From the NCBI GenBank assembly GCA_001599715.1, contig BCHU01000012.1:62001-126000 (forward strand): a stretch of 64,000 nt of DNA, in the 5' to 3' direction. The translations under genes and the position numbers were made by a program. How positions within the stretch are numbered: position 1 is the first letter of the stretch; every line of letters starts with the position of its first letter. The notes beneath the pieces were generated by a model. The model was not told the DNA's origin and did no database searches. It worked only from the letters and a program-made list of their open reading frames with translations. Below, one piece after another: positions 1 through 11,631 of this stretch. Origin of the DNA: Phaeotremella fagi. Lineage: Eukaryota > Basidiomycota > Tremellomycetes > Tremellales > Phaeotremellaceae.

Positions 1-2
1 AT

Positions 3-2094
3 GGTATAAATGTGTTGGGTACACCTGTTGATGCGACCAGTGCTATTGGACCTTATATGGACTTTATCGGTAGGCCAGATTTACCACTAGAAAAACATAG
101 ATTAATTATGTCAAACCTATAGGCACTCCCAAACAGGACAACTATGTTCCAGGATTGACTGCGAACTACAGTATCGTCAGTGGAGTTGACAGCTTTGGTA
201 TAAAATATGGTGGGATGATAATGAGTCAAGCAGCCCCAGAGGGGAATGTCGGTATGTAACTCATCACCTTCTACACATTTAATCTAACAACCACCTAGGT
301 GAGACACTTGAACAGTACTGGTTCCTACGAGAGACCGAAACCAGTCTCCACGCCTTCAGTAGAGTTGCCTACAACAACCCAGGCAACACCACTTTCAACG
401 CTGATCTACAAGATATCAGAACTCTCTTCAGACCTCATGGACCTATGTTTACCCATCTCAGTACCAACAAGGATTTCTATGTTCCTGAACCAAGACCTAA
501 TCCAGCTGTTGATTCAGTTGCGGATTTGGGAGTAGCTACTTTAGTACAAGATACAACTTGGTATATTGGGAATAGAACTGGTGAGTCGAACATGTATTGA
601 CATTAGGGATGCCAGAAGCTGATAGATCCAATTGTGTCCTTTAGCCGACCCTTTCGTCGAGAATGTTGCTGATTACTTCACGAAATATTCAATGTCAGAT
701 ACATACCGTGATCACAAAGTTCACGGGCTGTTTGCAGATGGAACCTACACACCTGACAACACCACTATCGGAGCATGGATGATCTTCAACACCAAAGACA
801 CCTTCTTTGGAGGACCAACATATTCAGATCTAGTAGTTGACGGTCTAGTTTACAACTACATCACATCTAATCACCATGGAGATCAGACACCTAACATCAC
901 CAATGGGTTTGATCGTACATTTGGACCATCAGTGTTTCATTGGAACCATGGACCCGTCGGTGGTAGTTTGCAATCGGTGAGTGGGATACAATACCAGTAT
1001 ACTAATGTAGTAGCTCCAAAGTGAAGCTGAATCATTTGCAAACAACACATACGCTCATCAATTCTACGACGACATTGCTCATATCATTCCCAACTACGTA
1101 ACCACTCAACAAAGAGGCTCATGGAGTGGAAAGATAAAGTTACCAACCGGAGCGACCAAAGCCCTTGCCATCCTCTCAGCTCCAGGATACGATTATCAAG
1201 ATAACGTCTTCAACACCAAAGCTTATCAATACTGGGGTGAACTCGATAAATCTGGCCAAGTGACGATAAACAGAATCAAAGCTGGTGACTACAGATTAAC
1301 GATCTACGCCGAGAACATCTTTGGCGATTTCGTTTACGAAAACGTTACGATTCAATCGAACAACCAAACGACCACGTCTTTAACATGGAACGCAGAGAGT
1401 AACGGTAAAGAGCTCTGGAGGATTGGTGTCCCCGATAAATCAGCCGGAGAATATAAACACGGTTATGAAAAAGATGTCAGCAAACCTCTCCAACCACCTG
1501 AATACCGAATCTACTGGGGAGCTTATGATTATATCAACGATTTCCCTAACGGGGTGAATTTCACCGTTGGGAAAAGCAAGGAAGTTGATGATTTCAATTA
1601 CGTCCATTGGAGTGTATTCGGTGGAACGTTAACTAGACCTGCTGTAGTCGCCAATCCAACTGTTAACAATTGGACGATTAATTTCGATACGACTCCAGGG
1701 GATCTTTATAACACTTCAACGGCGACTTTTACAATTCAGTTTGCGGGTGTTTCGACTGGTGCTGGAAACACTGATGTTTACAGTAGTTCGATCAAATATT
1801 CGAATTTACCTTATGTGGTTAATGTTAATGGTAAAGATCTGGATCCATACGTGGTACCGTAAGTTCATCTCTTTGATTGGGAGGCATGAAATTGAACAGA
1901 ATTGTGTTAGATACTACCAATCGTCTTCATGTGCAACGAGATCCGGTATCATATGCTATCAAAACCGCAATAAATTCACTTTCCCAACCAACCTCCTAAC
2001 GTCCAACAAAACTAATTCCTTCGTCTTGAGTCTTCCTTTCAACGCTTCAGGAATCTCAGTCATGTACGATGCCTTGCGTCTAGAGTTGAAGTAG
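3..2094 (+). CDS. Rhamnogalacturonan endolyase, PL4 family (5' end missing)
   Basis: Secreted-type polysaccharide lyase that cleaves the rhamnogalacturonan I backbone of pectin by beta-elimination. Exon model: 3-69, 123-251, 299-580, 645-976, 1014-1858, 1911-2094, giving 612 residues in frame; the 5' end lies outside the window. Family signs: the stretch HGDQTPNITNG followed by FDRTFGPSVFHWNHG in the catalytic N-terminal part, then ELWRIGVPD and IYWGAYDYINDFPNGVNF, which open the C-terminal beta-sandwich domains, and a C-terminus reading LPFNASG...MYDALRLELK. Fungal PL4 enzymes are around 600-660 residues, so only a few N-terminal residues and the signal peptide are probably missing. An intron at 1859-1910 restores the last frame; without it the protein would lose the final 61 residues. 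Presence of this enzyme suggests a plant-associated or saprotrophic habit. Confidence 0.9.
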
Positions 2095-2543
2095 GGATAG
2101 GGATTGCAAAAGCAATGGATAATTCTAGTTTATAATTCCTGGTTGATTGGATCTACAGTAAAATGATTTAAAATGATATAATTGATGTACGGTACTGTGA
2201 TCTGTACTTCGTACTGTTTAGGACATACTCGAAAGACGGCATGATAGCTATCAATGCAAACTCTCAATTGAATAGATATTGTTCAAGAGCATGCGAGAGA
2301 ATATTCATTCATTCGTCGATGGATGCATCAAAATCAAATTCATTATAAACCACAAACCAACAAACGAAAACGAAAACGAAAAACTAACGAACAGTGAACA
2401 AAAATGAAAATTATATGTTGGGTTGAAGTCGAAAATGAAGAAGTCTAAACACCAAAAGAAAATGTATGACTTGGGTTTCGCAAATGAATCATGGAATCGT
2501 AAAAACATATGAGAATATACCTCAACCCCCACCGACTCTCCAC

Positions 2544-4508
2544 TCAAATACATCCATCACAATTTGGACATTGATAATAATAAATTGGTTCTTCTCTGTC
2601 GTGTTCGTCGTTTATTTCATCGTGTTCTTGATTCATCGTTCGTTTCATCTTTCTAGAAAATGTAGGTTTTGAATTTGAATGGCCGTTAGTTTTGATTTTT
2701 GGGGGTGATTGTTGGCGTTCTGAACTATCGTCGTCGTCGTCCTCATCCTCTTCATCATCGTCATTATGGTCATCATCGAATTGAATTCTTCTTGAGTCAT
2801 TTGTACTTGTACCATTTCGAAGTCCATTTTTATTTTCAACATCATCTTCATCTGACTCCCTGTCAATCGAACCATCCTCATCATCACTCCCAGCCTCAGA
2901 ATCGTGATCACTTTGGATAAAATCTTGAATCCATATATCCATATTTTCAAAGAATTGTTCCTTAGTAACACCAGAATCCGTCGCTGAATCAATAATCTCT
3001 CTAGCTCGAAGGACCATCTGCAATTTTCCAACGATGCCAGATTGTGTATCACCGCGTATTATCGAAGATCGGGCAGCTTGAAGTATTTCCGGTTTGATCT
3101 GATATTTTGGTTTTGGTGATTTAGATTTTGATTCTGATGTGGGATTTCTTAATTCGATACCAACGACATGCATTTGTGTTCTGATTGCATCGGTAGCTTT
3201 CTTTCGTGAGAGACATGATGTGTGATACCATTTGTGGCAGGCTAAGTGAACTCAGCAGTTAGTAAATGACTTTTGGTCTTTGAGACAGAAAAAATTGCTC
3301 ACTTGATCGAGGACAATAAACCATTGGACTAGTATTCAATGGTAAAGGACGATATGGTTTCCCGCAGAAGCAGGAAGGTTGACAAAAAGGCTACAAGAAA
3401 GTCAGCAAGGATCCATCTGGATGGCAGAGCAATATCGACTCACTGCAATGACGAATCTATCGACTCGTCTCTTTTTTTTCTTAATAACGATCTCAACCTC
3501 TTTCTGAAAAATCTCGGAACGATAAAACATCTCCTTGACACCGATCTCAGGTTGATGAGGATCTTCTTCGTCAAACCGACGAACACGAGCGTGGTCTGGA
3601 ATGGTATTAATTCAATGACCTGCTGAAAAGTGAAGAGAACCCACCCTCCACACAGCTGACATGCTGGATATCAGGCGGTAAGTGAGTGAGAAAAATTTCA
3701 CGACCGTGGATTTCTTTGGGACTATCCTCAAAGATCAGTCAGCATAGATCAGAACACGAAATACAAGAAATCTTAAACTTACGCTCCATGAACGTCATAA
3801 ACCCGAAAATCCTCTACCGAATTGATAAACCATTGAACCTTACTAACAACGATAGGTTAACTCGGTAACTCTGAGAGACAAGAGAACATACATGTAGACG
3901 TCTTTGGCGCCATCAGCTCTTATACCAAGGATTTTAGCTATCCAATTAGAACTGGGTGGAAGAGGATCGGTTGCTGATTTCTCCTCTTGTCCTGGTTTCG
4001 TTTTTTTGGCTTTTTTGGTCTCTTTGGGGATGACTGGCGATGGTCTAAGTTGAACTCTATAAAGAAAGAAAAGGGAGCCTTTAGTTCACAACTTCTCAAT
4101 ATTGAGAAGTTAGCTTACAGTTCACCAACGTTGTATCTATCGTTTGAACCTGTGTTGGTTCAGTACTGGAGTGTAAATCCAAATGACTCAAGATTTGTGA
4201 GAACTTACGTTCGAATGATCTAGTCGGTGACAATGCATCAGTAACAAAAGCAACACGAAGAGTAGGGAACACCAAACAGATATGTTATTTGGTAAATAAG
4301 GAAAAGAACATACTTGTAAGTTTTCAAATTTGCCCATTCTTCTTCAGTCCTGTATAAGATAGAATTAGAATTGTCAAATGCAATGAAATGGGTGAAACAG
4401 AGACAAGACTTACGGAGCTGTCCAAGTGGTATCGACGACTTCCTCCTCTGTCTCAGATTCTTCGTCTTGCTCTTCGTGAAGATCTACTTCTTTGCGTTTA
4501 CGCGGCAT
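2544..4508 (-). CDS. BAH-PHD chromatin reader (EPR-1 / EBS-SHL-like architecture)
   Basis: Ten exons on the minus strand: 4414-4508, 4314-4349, 4209-4219, 4119-4149, 3892-4056, 3783-3842, 3645-3721, 3444-3595, 3303-3390, 2544-3241; 470 residues. After an acidic N-terminus comes a BAH domain (about residues 50-230: YNVGELVQLRPSP, NWIAKILGIRADG, VQWFIN, FYRSEIF). It is followed by a PHD-type zinc finger that starts CFCGKPYRP...YCPR...CHKWYHTSC. The last Cys pair (QCPNCDGC) lies at the extreme C-terminus, after about 200 residues rich in Asp/Glu/Ser. BAH plus PHD is the layout of fungal EPR-1 and plant EBS/SHL, which read H3K27me3. That function is inferred from architecture only. The gene is divergent from MTU1 with 171 bp between start codons. 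It has an 11-nt microexon (4209-4219). Confidence 0.75.
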
Positions 4509-4679
4509 GGTTTGATAGAGAAGAAGAGAGGGCGATGACGAGATTGACACTGGCGATGATGAGCAAGATGTGATTGATGATGAAAAGATAGTTGATGATG
4601 GTGAACACGACCTTTAGGTTGACGATTGTTGACAACTTTAAATTGTTTATTTCAACCTCCCATTTAAAGGAGGTGTCTT
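4509..4679. promoter_or_regulatory. Shared divergent promoter, BAH-PHD gene and MTU1
   Basis: Only 171 bp separate the start codon of the minus-strand BAH-PHD gene from the chosen start codon of the plus-strand MTU1 gene, so both must be transcribed from this interval. No TATA box or other clear motif is visible. Confidence 0.5.
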
Positions 4680-6598
4680 TTGAAATTCAGCTCGTCCTTC
4701 GTCCTTCGTAGCTTGCAAAACCATCTATTTATCCATGCATGCATGTTGAAGACTCTATTCGACAGCAATGCACTCAAACACAGAGTAACATCGACATCAA
4801 ACCTATCAACAGCAACTAAATCACAATTCATGCCAAAATGTAATGTCAAATTTTCAAGAGAGGGCACAAAATTTCAATTCCGACCGAAACGAAATTTCAC
4901 CACCGCATCGATAAAGCCTTTACTACCAAGTTTAGAGGATTTGTGTCTTAGACCAGGGGATGATGGTAAGTCGAACAGTGGTGTAGAATCTTCATGGTCA
5001 TTGTATTGACATACTTTAGTCGTGGTAGCGATGTCGGGCGGTGTAGATTCATCAGTAACATTAAGACTACTAGCTGAATTGGTGAGTATCCAACTAGACA
5101 CCCACAACTAAACCTTGCAAACAGGACCTAAACCTATCGTGTATCTTCATGCACAACTGGGATCCCCTCCTCTCAGAAGAATCCCCAACAACCACAGGTT
5201 ATTCATTAAACTATCAAAATCGAAATCCATCCCATTCCCCTTGTCAATGGGAGGTAGATTACAACGACGTAGTAAAAGTAGCGTTACATGTTGGGATACC
5301 AGAGAAAGATATACGTTTGATTGATTTGACCAAGGAATATTGGGGGAGGGTTTTTGAACCTTCGTTGACTGTTTGGGAGGGGGGTTTGACACCTAACCCA
5401 GATGTTTGGTGTAACAAGTGGGTCCACTTTCCTTTTCTCAAAATGTATTTTCTAATTCAACGATTAACTTCAATTTAGGGAAATCAAATTCGGAGTCTTA
5501 ATGGATCATTTACCAAGTTCACATTATTTAGCTACTGGTAAAGATACATACCTTCAAATTGGAATGTAACTAAAATTCGGGACAGGACATTACGCCAAAA
5601 TCCATCGTACACCAAACGAAACCCGTCTCCTTCGATCGAAAGATCCAAACAAGGATCAAACGTATTATCTAAGTTCAGTTCCAGAGAGTCAGCTCAAGAG
5701 GGTAAGTCTGTTCTTTATCTCCGATAGGACATGACATGCTGATAGTAGTTTAAAGGCAGTGTTTCCTTTGGCAAATCTCACCAAACCCCAAGTCCGAGAA
5801 TTAGCTCGTCATTATCAATTACCAACGGCAGAAAGGGATGAAAGTATGGGAATCTGTTTCATTGGAGAAAGGGGTAAATTTGGTGACTTCGTCTGTAAGT
5901 CTTTCAGCATTTCCAAAGAAGCATCTCGTTAAACGAGTTCGATAGCTCAATACACGACCCCCAAGGAATTTGGGAATATAGTCACGGAATCCGGTGACAT
6001 CGTATCAAAACATCAGGGAATGTGGTATTACACTATCGGACAACGGGCTCGAATACCCTCAATGAACGATCGATGGTATATAGCGAAGAAGGGTGTTGGG
6101 GTGGATCAAAATGATATCTTGATCGTACCGAGATCGTAAATCTTACTCCATCTTTGTGTAGTCTTGGATTAACATGGAAATCAGGGATCATCCGTTATTA
6201 CAATGTGTATCATTGACAACCACGAAATTCGATTATATCCATCAACCCCTGCTTTCACCCGCCAAAGTTAATATCCAAGTCAGACACCGAATGAAACCAG
6301 TCACCGGGGTGGTCTATCCGAAAGATGATGGAACGTAGGTTAAATCAGATCCACATGAATATGCTATCTAACTGTTTGTAGGGTTGAAGCGGTGTTCGAT
6401 ACCCCTGTCGGTGCCGTTACCCCTGGACAGGTTATGGCTATTTGGGATGGGGAATGGTGTCTTGGGAGTGGATCTATTGATGAAACCATTTGTTTAGGTG
6501 ACGAGGAGTATAAAGAAAAGGTAATGGCGAGGGGGAGACATGATACTGAATCAGTCACGGTACACAATGAGATTCTAAGGTCGACATATACGAAGTAA
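4680..6598 (+). CDS. MTU1: Mitochondrial tRNA-specific 2-thiouridylase
   Basis: MnmA/TrmU-family enzyme that puts the 2-thio group on U34 of mitochondrial tRNAs for Lys, Glu and Gln. Exons: 4680-4965, 5020-5081, 5125-5417, 5479-5537, 5586-5701, 5756-5894, 5946-6135, 6185-6334, 6382-6598; 503 residues. The first about 95 residues are basic and Ser/Thr-rich, as expected for a mitochondrial presequence. The PP-loop follows directly ([17 protein letters not shown]). Further family signatures are TPNPDVWCN with a catalytic-type Cys, [23 protein letters not shown] with the second Cys, GQRARIP and MWYYTIG. The usual length is 400-450 residues; the extra comes from the leader. An internal Met at 4743 is an alternative start. 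The gene converges on UTP23 with a gap of 33 bp. Known as SLM3 in budding yeast. Confidence 0.93.
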
Positions 6599-6631
6599 TA
6601 TACACTGTAGCATAGATGCATAATCAACTCA

Positions 6632-7594
6632 TCACTCCTCACTCTCCTCCCCATCGTCATCCTTACCCGCCCTAATCTCAGCAATGGCATCAGCAACAAC
6701 ACCCTTCCCTCTCCTCTTTCTCTTCTTCTTCCTTTTCCCACCGTCCATATCGGGGTTTATAGATCCAACATCTTCATCCCCATCCTCCTCCTCCTCGTTC
6801 TCCTCCTCATCCGCCCTCGATCTTTTCTTGACACTCCCAACATCCTCCGATTTGGTACTAGCCCCAACCTTAACCTTCTTCTTAACACTAAGCGGATTAA
6901 CACCTTTAACCTTCCTCCCCCTCCCACCCTCCGAACTAGATCCAACACCAACAACATTATCACCTTCCTTCAAACCCGTCAAAAACTCCACACCCTCCAG
7001 TCGTTTCTCCTCCTCGTTCTTGTTTTTGATTCGGATTGTCGAAGTGGAAGGTGGAGAGAGAACCATGACGTTTCTTTGATTGAAATGGATCATCGGTAAT
7101 GCTGGGATGGTTGATAATTCCTTTATTAGGGATTTGGATTGAATGGCAAGGACGTAGCGGTGTTTATTCGTTTGTCCTGGGGACGTTAGTTGGATTTGGT
7201 TGAGACCGATTACACTCACCAATGACATCTTTTAGACATGCCTCTGGTTCAATCGCAGTTCGATGATTACATCGTCTCCTCTCAAATCCCTTGGCGACTT
7301 CTACGACCAACTGAAATTCTTTACCTAGTTTATACAAAGCTTCAATACAACATTGGGTAATCACTACCAACATCAATCAGCACCTACTTCCCAGACAGGA
7401 AAGAGAAAAGACCTACTCAGCTTAACCTCCCCTTGTACACATAAAGACATTTGCTTGAAGATATCTAAATCCTGTTTAGCGGTTTCCAACAGTAAATCGT
7501 TGGAGATTAAAATTTGATAGGGCGTGCGGAAACCGAAGGATTGGTTGTAGAGCGCCATCACTCTTTTGTAGGTTTTCGCTCTCTTTTGTCTCAT
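6632..7594 (-). CDS. UTP23: UTP23, small-subunit processome protein (PIN-like)
   Basis: Ribosome biogenesis factor needed for early 18S pre-rRNA cleavages and for release of snR30/U17; degenerate PIN domain of the FCF1 family. Three exons: 7417-7594, 7220-7363, 6632-7176; 288 residues. The start was set at MRQKRAKTYKR because family members begin with this motif. An upstream in-frame Met (7708) would add an Asn-rich stretch that reads as leader. Conserved features are FGFRTPYQILISNDLL, the zinc-binding ITQCCIEALY...RRRCNH, TNKHRYVLA, and ALPMIHF. The C-terminal third is Lys/Glu/Asp-rich with nuclear-localisation-like basic clusters. Choosing the donor at 7416 gives the in-phase EVKLMITQCC junction. 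It overlaps low-complexity shadow frames on the other strand. Confidence 0.93.
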
Positions 7595-7842
7595 CCTGGG
7601 GGTTGGGGTTGGGTCACTGTTGATGCTGTTGTTGTAGTTGTTGTTGTCGTTGTTGTTGTTGAAGATGCAAATTGAAGCTTTAAATTCAACTTTTATGTTG
7701 CTAGTCACGTGACTTCTTCCTCACCTTAAAACGTTCTCCCATCCATGCATCACTTCGCTAGCCTGATAAAAATCAACAACTTGACAATCCAAAAAGCAAC
7801 ATAGTAACCCATACCAATCCTATCTCAACCATACCAGGACAT

Positions 7843-8692
7843 ATGAATCATGATCCATCGATGAATACCCCAAGAAATCTAGTAGAAGAGGATGATTGGG
7901 AGACGGTAGGTTGCGTTGAGCAATGGCCCTTCGTGCTTTCAAAGATTGTTCTAATTTTGATCGTTTTCTAGGCAGAGATAGATATCAAACCAACACCAAG
8001 TTCATCTGGATCTCTACGACCCTCAGCCCAGGAATTCAAACCTCGTCCAAGACAGAATAACGAATCATCCCCTAAAATCAATCAGAGTTCAAGAGGTCAG
8101 GTTGATGAAGGTGATGAAGATTGGTTTGGAGTTTCCAGAAGACCCGTGTCGAATAGACAAATCTGGGAGTCGGCGTGGGTCACTGTCAACTCAAAATACT
8201 TTGTGACACTAATGAGATTTTAGTAACACCGCTCCAAATCCTACTACTATCATATCGACTTCGAACCCTCTCCCACCAGTTCAAAAAATGCAGATCCTAA
8301 GAAGACCAACTAAAGATCAGACTAATCGCAAAAACAGTGGAAATGGGAGTAGTGGGAGTAACACGCCAAGTTCAAAGACGTTATCAGAGAGGGAAGAGGA
8401 ATATCGTTTAGCGAGAGAAAGGATTTTCGCTGGTGCCGGTAGCACTACCACCGCTGGAGAAGAGGGATCAGGATTGATACCAACACCTATCCCACATCAG
8501 ATTCCTAAATCCCGAAAATCACCTGTTCAAAATGATAGATTTAATGGGAAGGAGTCGTCGAGGGATGATTATGTGAAACGAACTTCGTCGGGTGGTGGGG
8601 ATGGTAGGACTGATGGGTTGAGGATTAACTCGCTGGGTGGGGTTGTTCGTCAACCTAGAGGTCCGGGGGGTGGGAGTGGATTCGGTCAATAG
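7843..8692 (+). CDS. SUZ-domain protein
   Basis: Exons 7843-7905, 7972-8174, 8224-8692; 244 residues. A SUZ RNA-binding motif is visible at about residues 110-175: KMQILRRP, then a Ser/Asn linker, then LSEREEEYRLARERIFAG, the typical end of SUZ. The rest is Ser/Gly/Pro-rich and disordered-looking, with a DDWET acidic N-terminus. Proteins of this kind associate with mRNA and the translation machinery; the exact role here is not known. It is divergent from UTP23, with 248 bp between start codons, so the two ribosome/RNA-related genes may share a promoter. Confidence 0.8.
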
Positions 8693-9550
8693 GTGTTGAT
8701 TGGTGATTGATGATTAGACGGTTAGACGGTTACTCGTTGTAAGATGATATGTATGTTCTTGATTGTAATACTGGAATTCGATTTCTAGGTCATCCAGTCA
8801 CACTTTGGCAAACCGATTTGAGCATGTTTCATGTGCCCTTATTTCACTGGTTCCTCCTGTTCCAAACCCAACACTAACACGGGAAAGAAAGCTTGGTGCT
8901 CAGCTAGATCCTGAAAGCACCGAGTGCGAAAAAAACAATGACAATCTTCATTCAGGGCCAATGGTTCCTCAGATTTAGATGACTGATATAATACTAATGA
9001 AGTGCGCAGTAACCGACGAATTCACTTCTATCATTTTGAATATCCGTTGGATGTTGTGTTGATATCCTTTGAAATCTCGGACACATCAGGAAGGAAAGGT
9101 TAAACATCCTTCGTCTTGCCACAGTGTAGTTGCTCTATCGGGTATTTGCTTCTATAAAAATACACTGCATAATAGGCAAATCTCCGCTTTCAAGGGAAAC
9201 TTGAGATGTTGGGAGACCTTCTATTCAGCATATAGTGTTGTCTTTAGTGTCGAGACAGATTTCCTTAGTTCAACAACTCAAACTGGTTGTGGCATTTTCT
9301 TTTTTTTCTTGGACTGATTGCGCTCCACCTAAAGCTTTTGTTGGACAACCTTTCATCGCTTCTTTTGTCACTCACAACGTCCGCTAACAAAGGGGAATGT
9401 TTAAAGTGGAAGACATACTGTACTAATTGTATAACAAATGGTCTTGCCACCCATTTCTCCTTTTCCTTCCTCATCCAATTAAACACTTCAAACTACAAAC
9501 TCACTCAAGTAAACACTTACGCCAGATTCATCTTCTCAATCGTCTCACGA
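8693..9550. other. Intergenic, no gene supported
   Basis: About 860 bp between the SUZ gene and the first family A gene. Open frames here lack splice logic or recognisable protein composition. The last 50 bp form the A-rich, CACTTC-type leader of the family A gene. Confidence 0.5.
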
Positions 9551-10150
9551 ATGTCAACACTACCTTGGGCAGCTTTTGTTGATGATACCTCAATCGCAAC
9601 CCAAGCTCTCCTCCAAGGTGTTAAGAAGCTCAACAACTCAACCATCGATATTCTAATCATGAAATATTCATCATGGGTTGGTGACTCAAAGACCATGCTC
9701 AGAAGTGAAACATTCAAAGGTCAAATCTCTCTAGCCACAATTGAGAGCTCTCCTGCTCAATCTGCAACGTTTTGCTGGGAAATTCCGATACAATTTTATC
9801 TAAATCAGGGAACGATTCCTTCGAAAAATTTCGATAATGATGTTTACAGCTGCTCGATCGCTCTTTCGGATGATCAGGGGTATTTGAAAGCAGTCGAAGA
9901 GGCTTTCCAACATCATCTTACGGGGTTGTCTCAGATTGATCCTTGGAATAGATCTTTGGTTGAAAATGGTGTCGCTGCGGAGACTCCACAACATCAGTCT
10001 ATGTTCTGGTGCTCTGATAGTGAAGCATCTTCGGCGACGGTATTAAAATGTGGCTGTAGTCTCCAAACTAAAGATGGGGGTTCTTTAGAATTCACCATTC
10101 CCGCCGTGTTTATCAAACCAAGGCTAAGATTAGTTTCTATCGGTAAATGA
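9551..10150 (+). CDS. Family A unknown protein, copy A1
   Basis: Intronless frame of 199 residues starting MSTLPWAAFVDD. I recognise no known family. It is clearly a relative of the two downstream genes: a Trp near the N-terminus followed by DD/DN and TATQ/IATQ-type residues, then LRSETFKGQISL (LLSNTFKGSV and LLSETFKGSV in the others), ATFCWEI (TFQWKI, TFQWGL), and an alternating hydrophobic C-terminus ending in RLRLVSIG. The pattern suggests a mostly beta-strand, small cytosolic protein: no signal peptide, no membrane segment and no zinc motif. It is the most diverged of the three tandem copies. An in-frame extension upstream to 9287 lacks the conserved start context and was not used. Confidence 0.65.
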   Translation: MSTLPWAAFVDDTSIATQALLQGVKKLNNSTIDILIMKYSSWVGDSKTMLRSETFKGQISLATIESSPAQSATFCWEIPIQFYLNQGTIPSKNFDNDVYSCSIALSDDQGYLKAVEEAFQHHLTGLSQIDPWNRSLVENGVAAETPQHQSMFWCSDSEASSATVLKCGCSLQTKDGGSLEFTIPAVFIKPRLRLVSIGK

Positions 10151-10669
10151 GTATGGTAACGGGGTGGGCACGGGGGTTCAAAGTAGTGTACGTTTCCATG
10201 AGGAGGTTTTAAAGTTTTGATTAAATTCGATGATGTATTGCGTCAATTTTTGTATAGAGATCCAATTTTGCCAGAAACTGAGGTCAAACTTCTGCTTTTA
10301 AGCCCGGATGATTTTCGCAGGAACAAAGTTAGTGATATCCTCTGAAAATAAGCGTTTTAACCATTTATTAACAAATATATGTCGTGAAAGTTCCATTTCA
10401 TAAGTCCACGGGCACAAAAAAACCTACCCTCACCTCTACTCTCCAGTACCTCCATTCATAATACAGAACCTCATAGAAAGAAATAGAAAAACGCGTCATG
10501 AGAAAATCCTTTCATTCATTTCTTTTGTGTTATCTGTCGGAAGGCGAAATAATGCTGTATATGTATCGTACCAATACGACGGATTTCTCATTTGTCTTCC
10601 AAACTTTTCCACCCAACCACTCATAACCCAAGATTCACACCGTCAAACCCATTACAGATAGATTCAAAT
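10151..10669. other. Intergenic with family A promoter block
   Basis: The stretch about 10503-10610 is closely matched by about 11439-11567 in front of copy A3. Shared words include AAAATCCTTTCATTC, TTATCTGTCGGAAG and TTTCTCATTTGTCTTC, so promoter and gene were duplicated together. Confidence 0.6.
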
Positions 10670-11272
10670 ATGTCAACGTCAAGTGAAGGCCCCTTCTGGT
10701 ATGGTATGGTCGATAACCTCGATACCGCTACCCAACCGCTCACCGAAATGCTCACCAACATACCAAACAATGGTCCTCTCACCTTCAGCATGTCACGTGG
10801 GGAGTTTGGCGACTTTATGTATGCTACAACCACCAAACATCTACTTAGTAACACTTTCAAAGGTTCAGTCTTCTATGAGTTGGATGGTAATCATCAATCT
10901 ACTCCAGCTACCTTTCAATGGAAGATATCTGTACGACTAGGCATCAGCAGCGGCAACGGTTTTTATCTGGGTACACCTGATACCGATTTCTCACTCAATT
11001 GGTCAAACCCACCTGCTTCAGCTGCCTCCTTCGCCAAAATGTTTAAATCAAAAAGTAACTATGCCAACAAGAGATGGTCTTCAGCTATCAAAACCAAGAA
11101 CATGGGTTTTGATCTCCTAAATCAAACCATTATCGGTCATCCTTCTCTTGCAAGAGATCGAGTAGAAGTAGCTAAACCCATCATCACCTACCAGACTCCA
11201 AATGGGGAATCACCCCTAGAGATTCTTAGCTGCGAAGCCTTTCCAACCCTTACTTTGGTCTCAGATGGTTGA
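10670..11272 (+). CDS. Family A unknown protein, copy A2
   Basis: Intronless, 200 residues, starting MSTSSEGPFWYGMVDNLDTA. The start was chosen because copy A3 begins at the equivalent Met and reads WYGMANNLDTA; an upstream in-frame Met at 10592 lies in duplicated non-coding leader. Blocks shared with A3: LTFSMSRGEFGDFM, LLSNTFKGSVFY, STPATFQWKIS, DFSLNWSNPP, FDLLNQTIIGHP and TLTLVSDG at the C-terminus. No known domain, signal peptide or membrane segment is visible. This is the best-preserved copy of the tandem pair and can serve as reference for the lesion in A3. Confidence 0.7.
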   Translation: MSTSSEGPFWYGMVDNLDTATQPLTEMLTNIPNNGPLTFSMSRGEFGDFMYATTTKHLLSNTFKGSVFYELDGNHQSTPATFQWKISVRLGISSGNGFYLGTPDTDFSLNWSNPPASAASFAKMFKSKSNYANKRWSSAIKTKNMGFDLLNQTIIGHPSLARDRVEVAKPIITYQTPNGESPLEILSCEAFPTLTLVSDG

Positions 11273-11631
11273 TAGATTTGTTGAGGAAAGGAGATAGTGG
11301 AAGGCTGAGATTGAGTGGGGAAGGCTTTCGCAAGTATTTCAGGAAGGAACATTGTTATATACTCTCAGTATTTAGTAATGTATGGATTTATACGGAAAGC
11401 GTACAGCGTACAAGTGCCACCACCGAAACATGTGTCACGAAAAATCCTTTCATTCGTTTCTTTTGTAGTCGTTATCTGTCGGAAGTCCGAAACAGTATGA
11501 ATGAGTACTGTATGTATGTGTACTGTACAAATGTGAGGGGTTTCTCATTTGTCTTCAAAGCTTTTCTACTCACATATTTCAAGATTCACCAAACCTCCAC
11601 ACACATCACAAACATCACACACAGATTCAAC
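11273..11631. promoter_or_regulatory. Duplicated family A promoter in front of A3
   Basis: Holds the second copy of the family A upstream block (about 11439-11567). It also contains TACTGTA-type palindromic words at about 11503-11529 (GAGTACTGTATG and TGTACTGTACA) that recur near other accessory genes in the window. Confidence 0.5.

Noticed and set aside
6684..7079. Long plus-strand open frame rich in Ser/Phe/Leu
   Set aside because: It is the reverse shadow of the Lys/Glu-rich C-terminus of UTP23.
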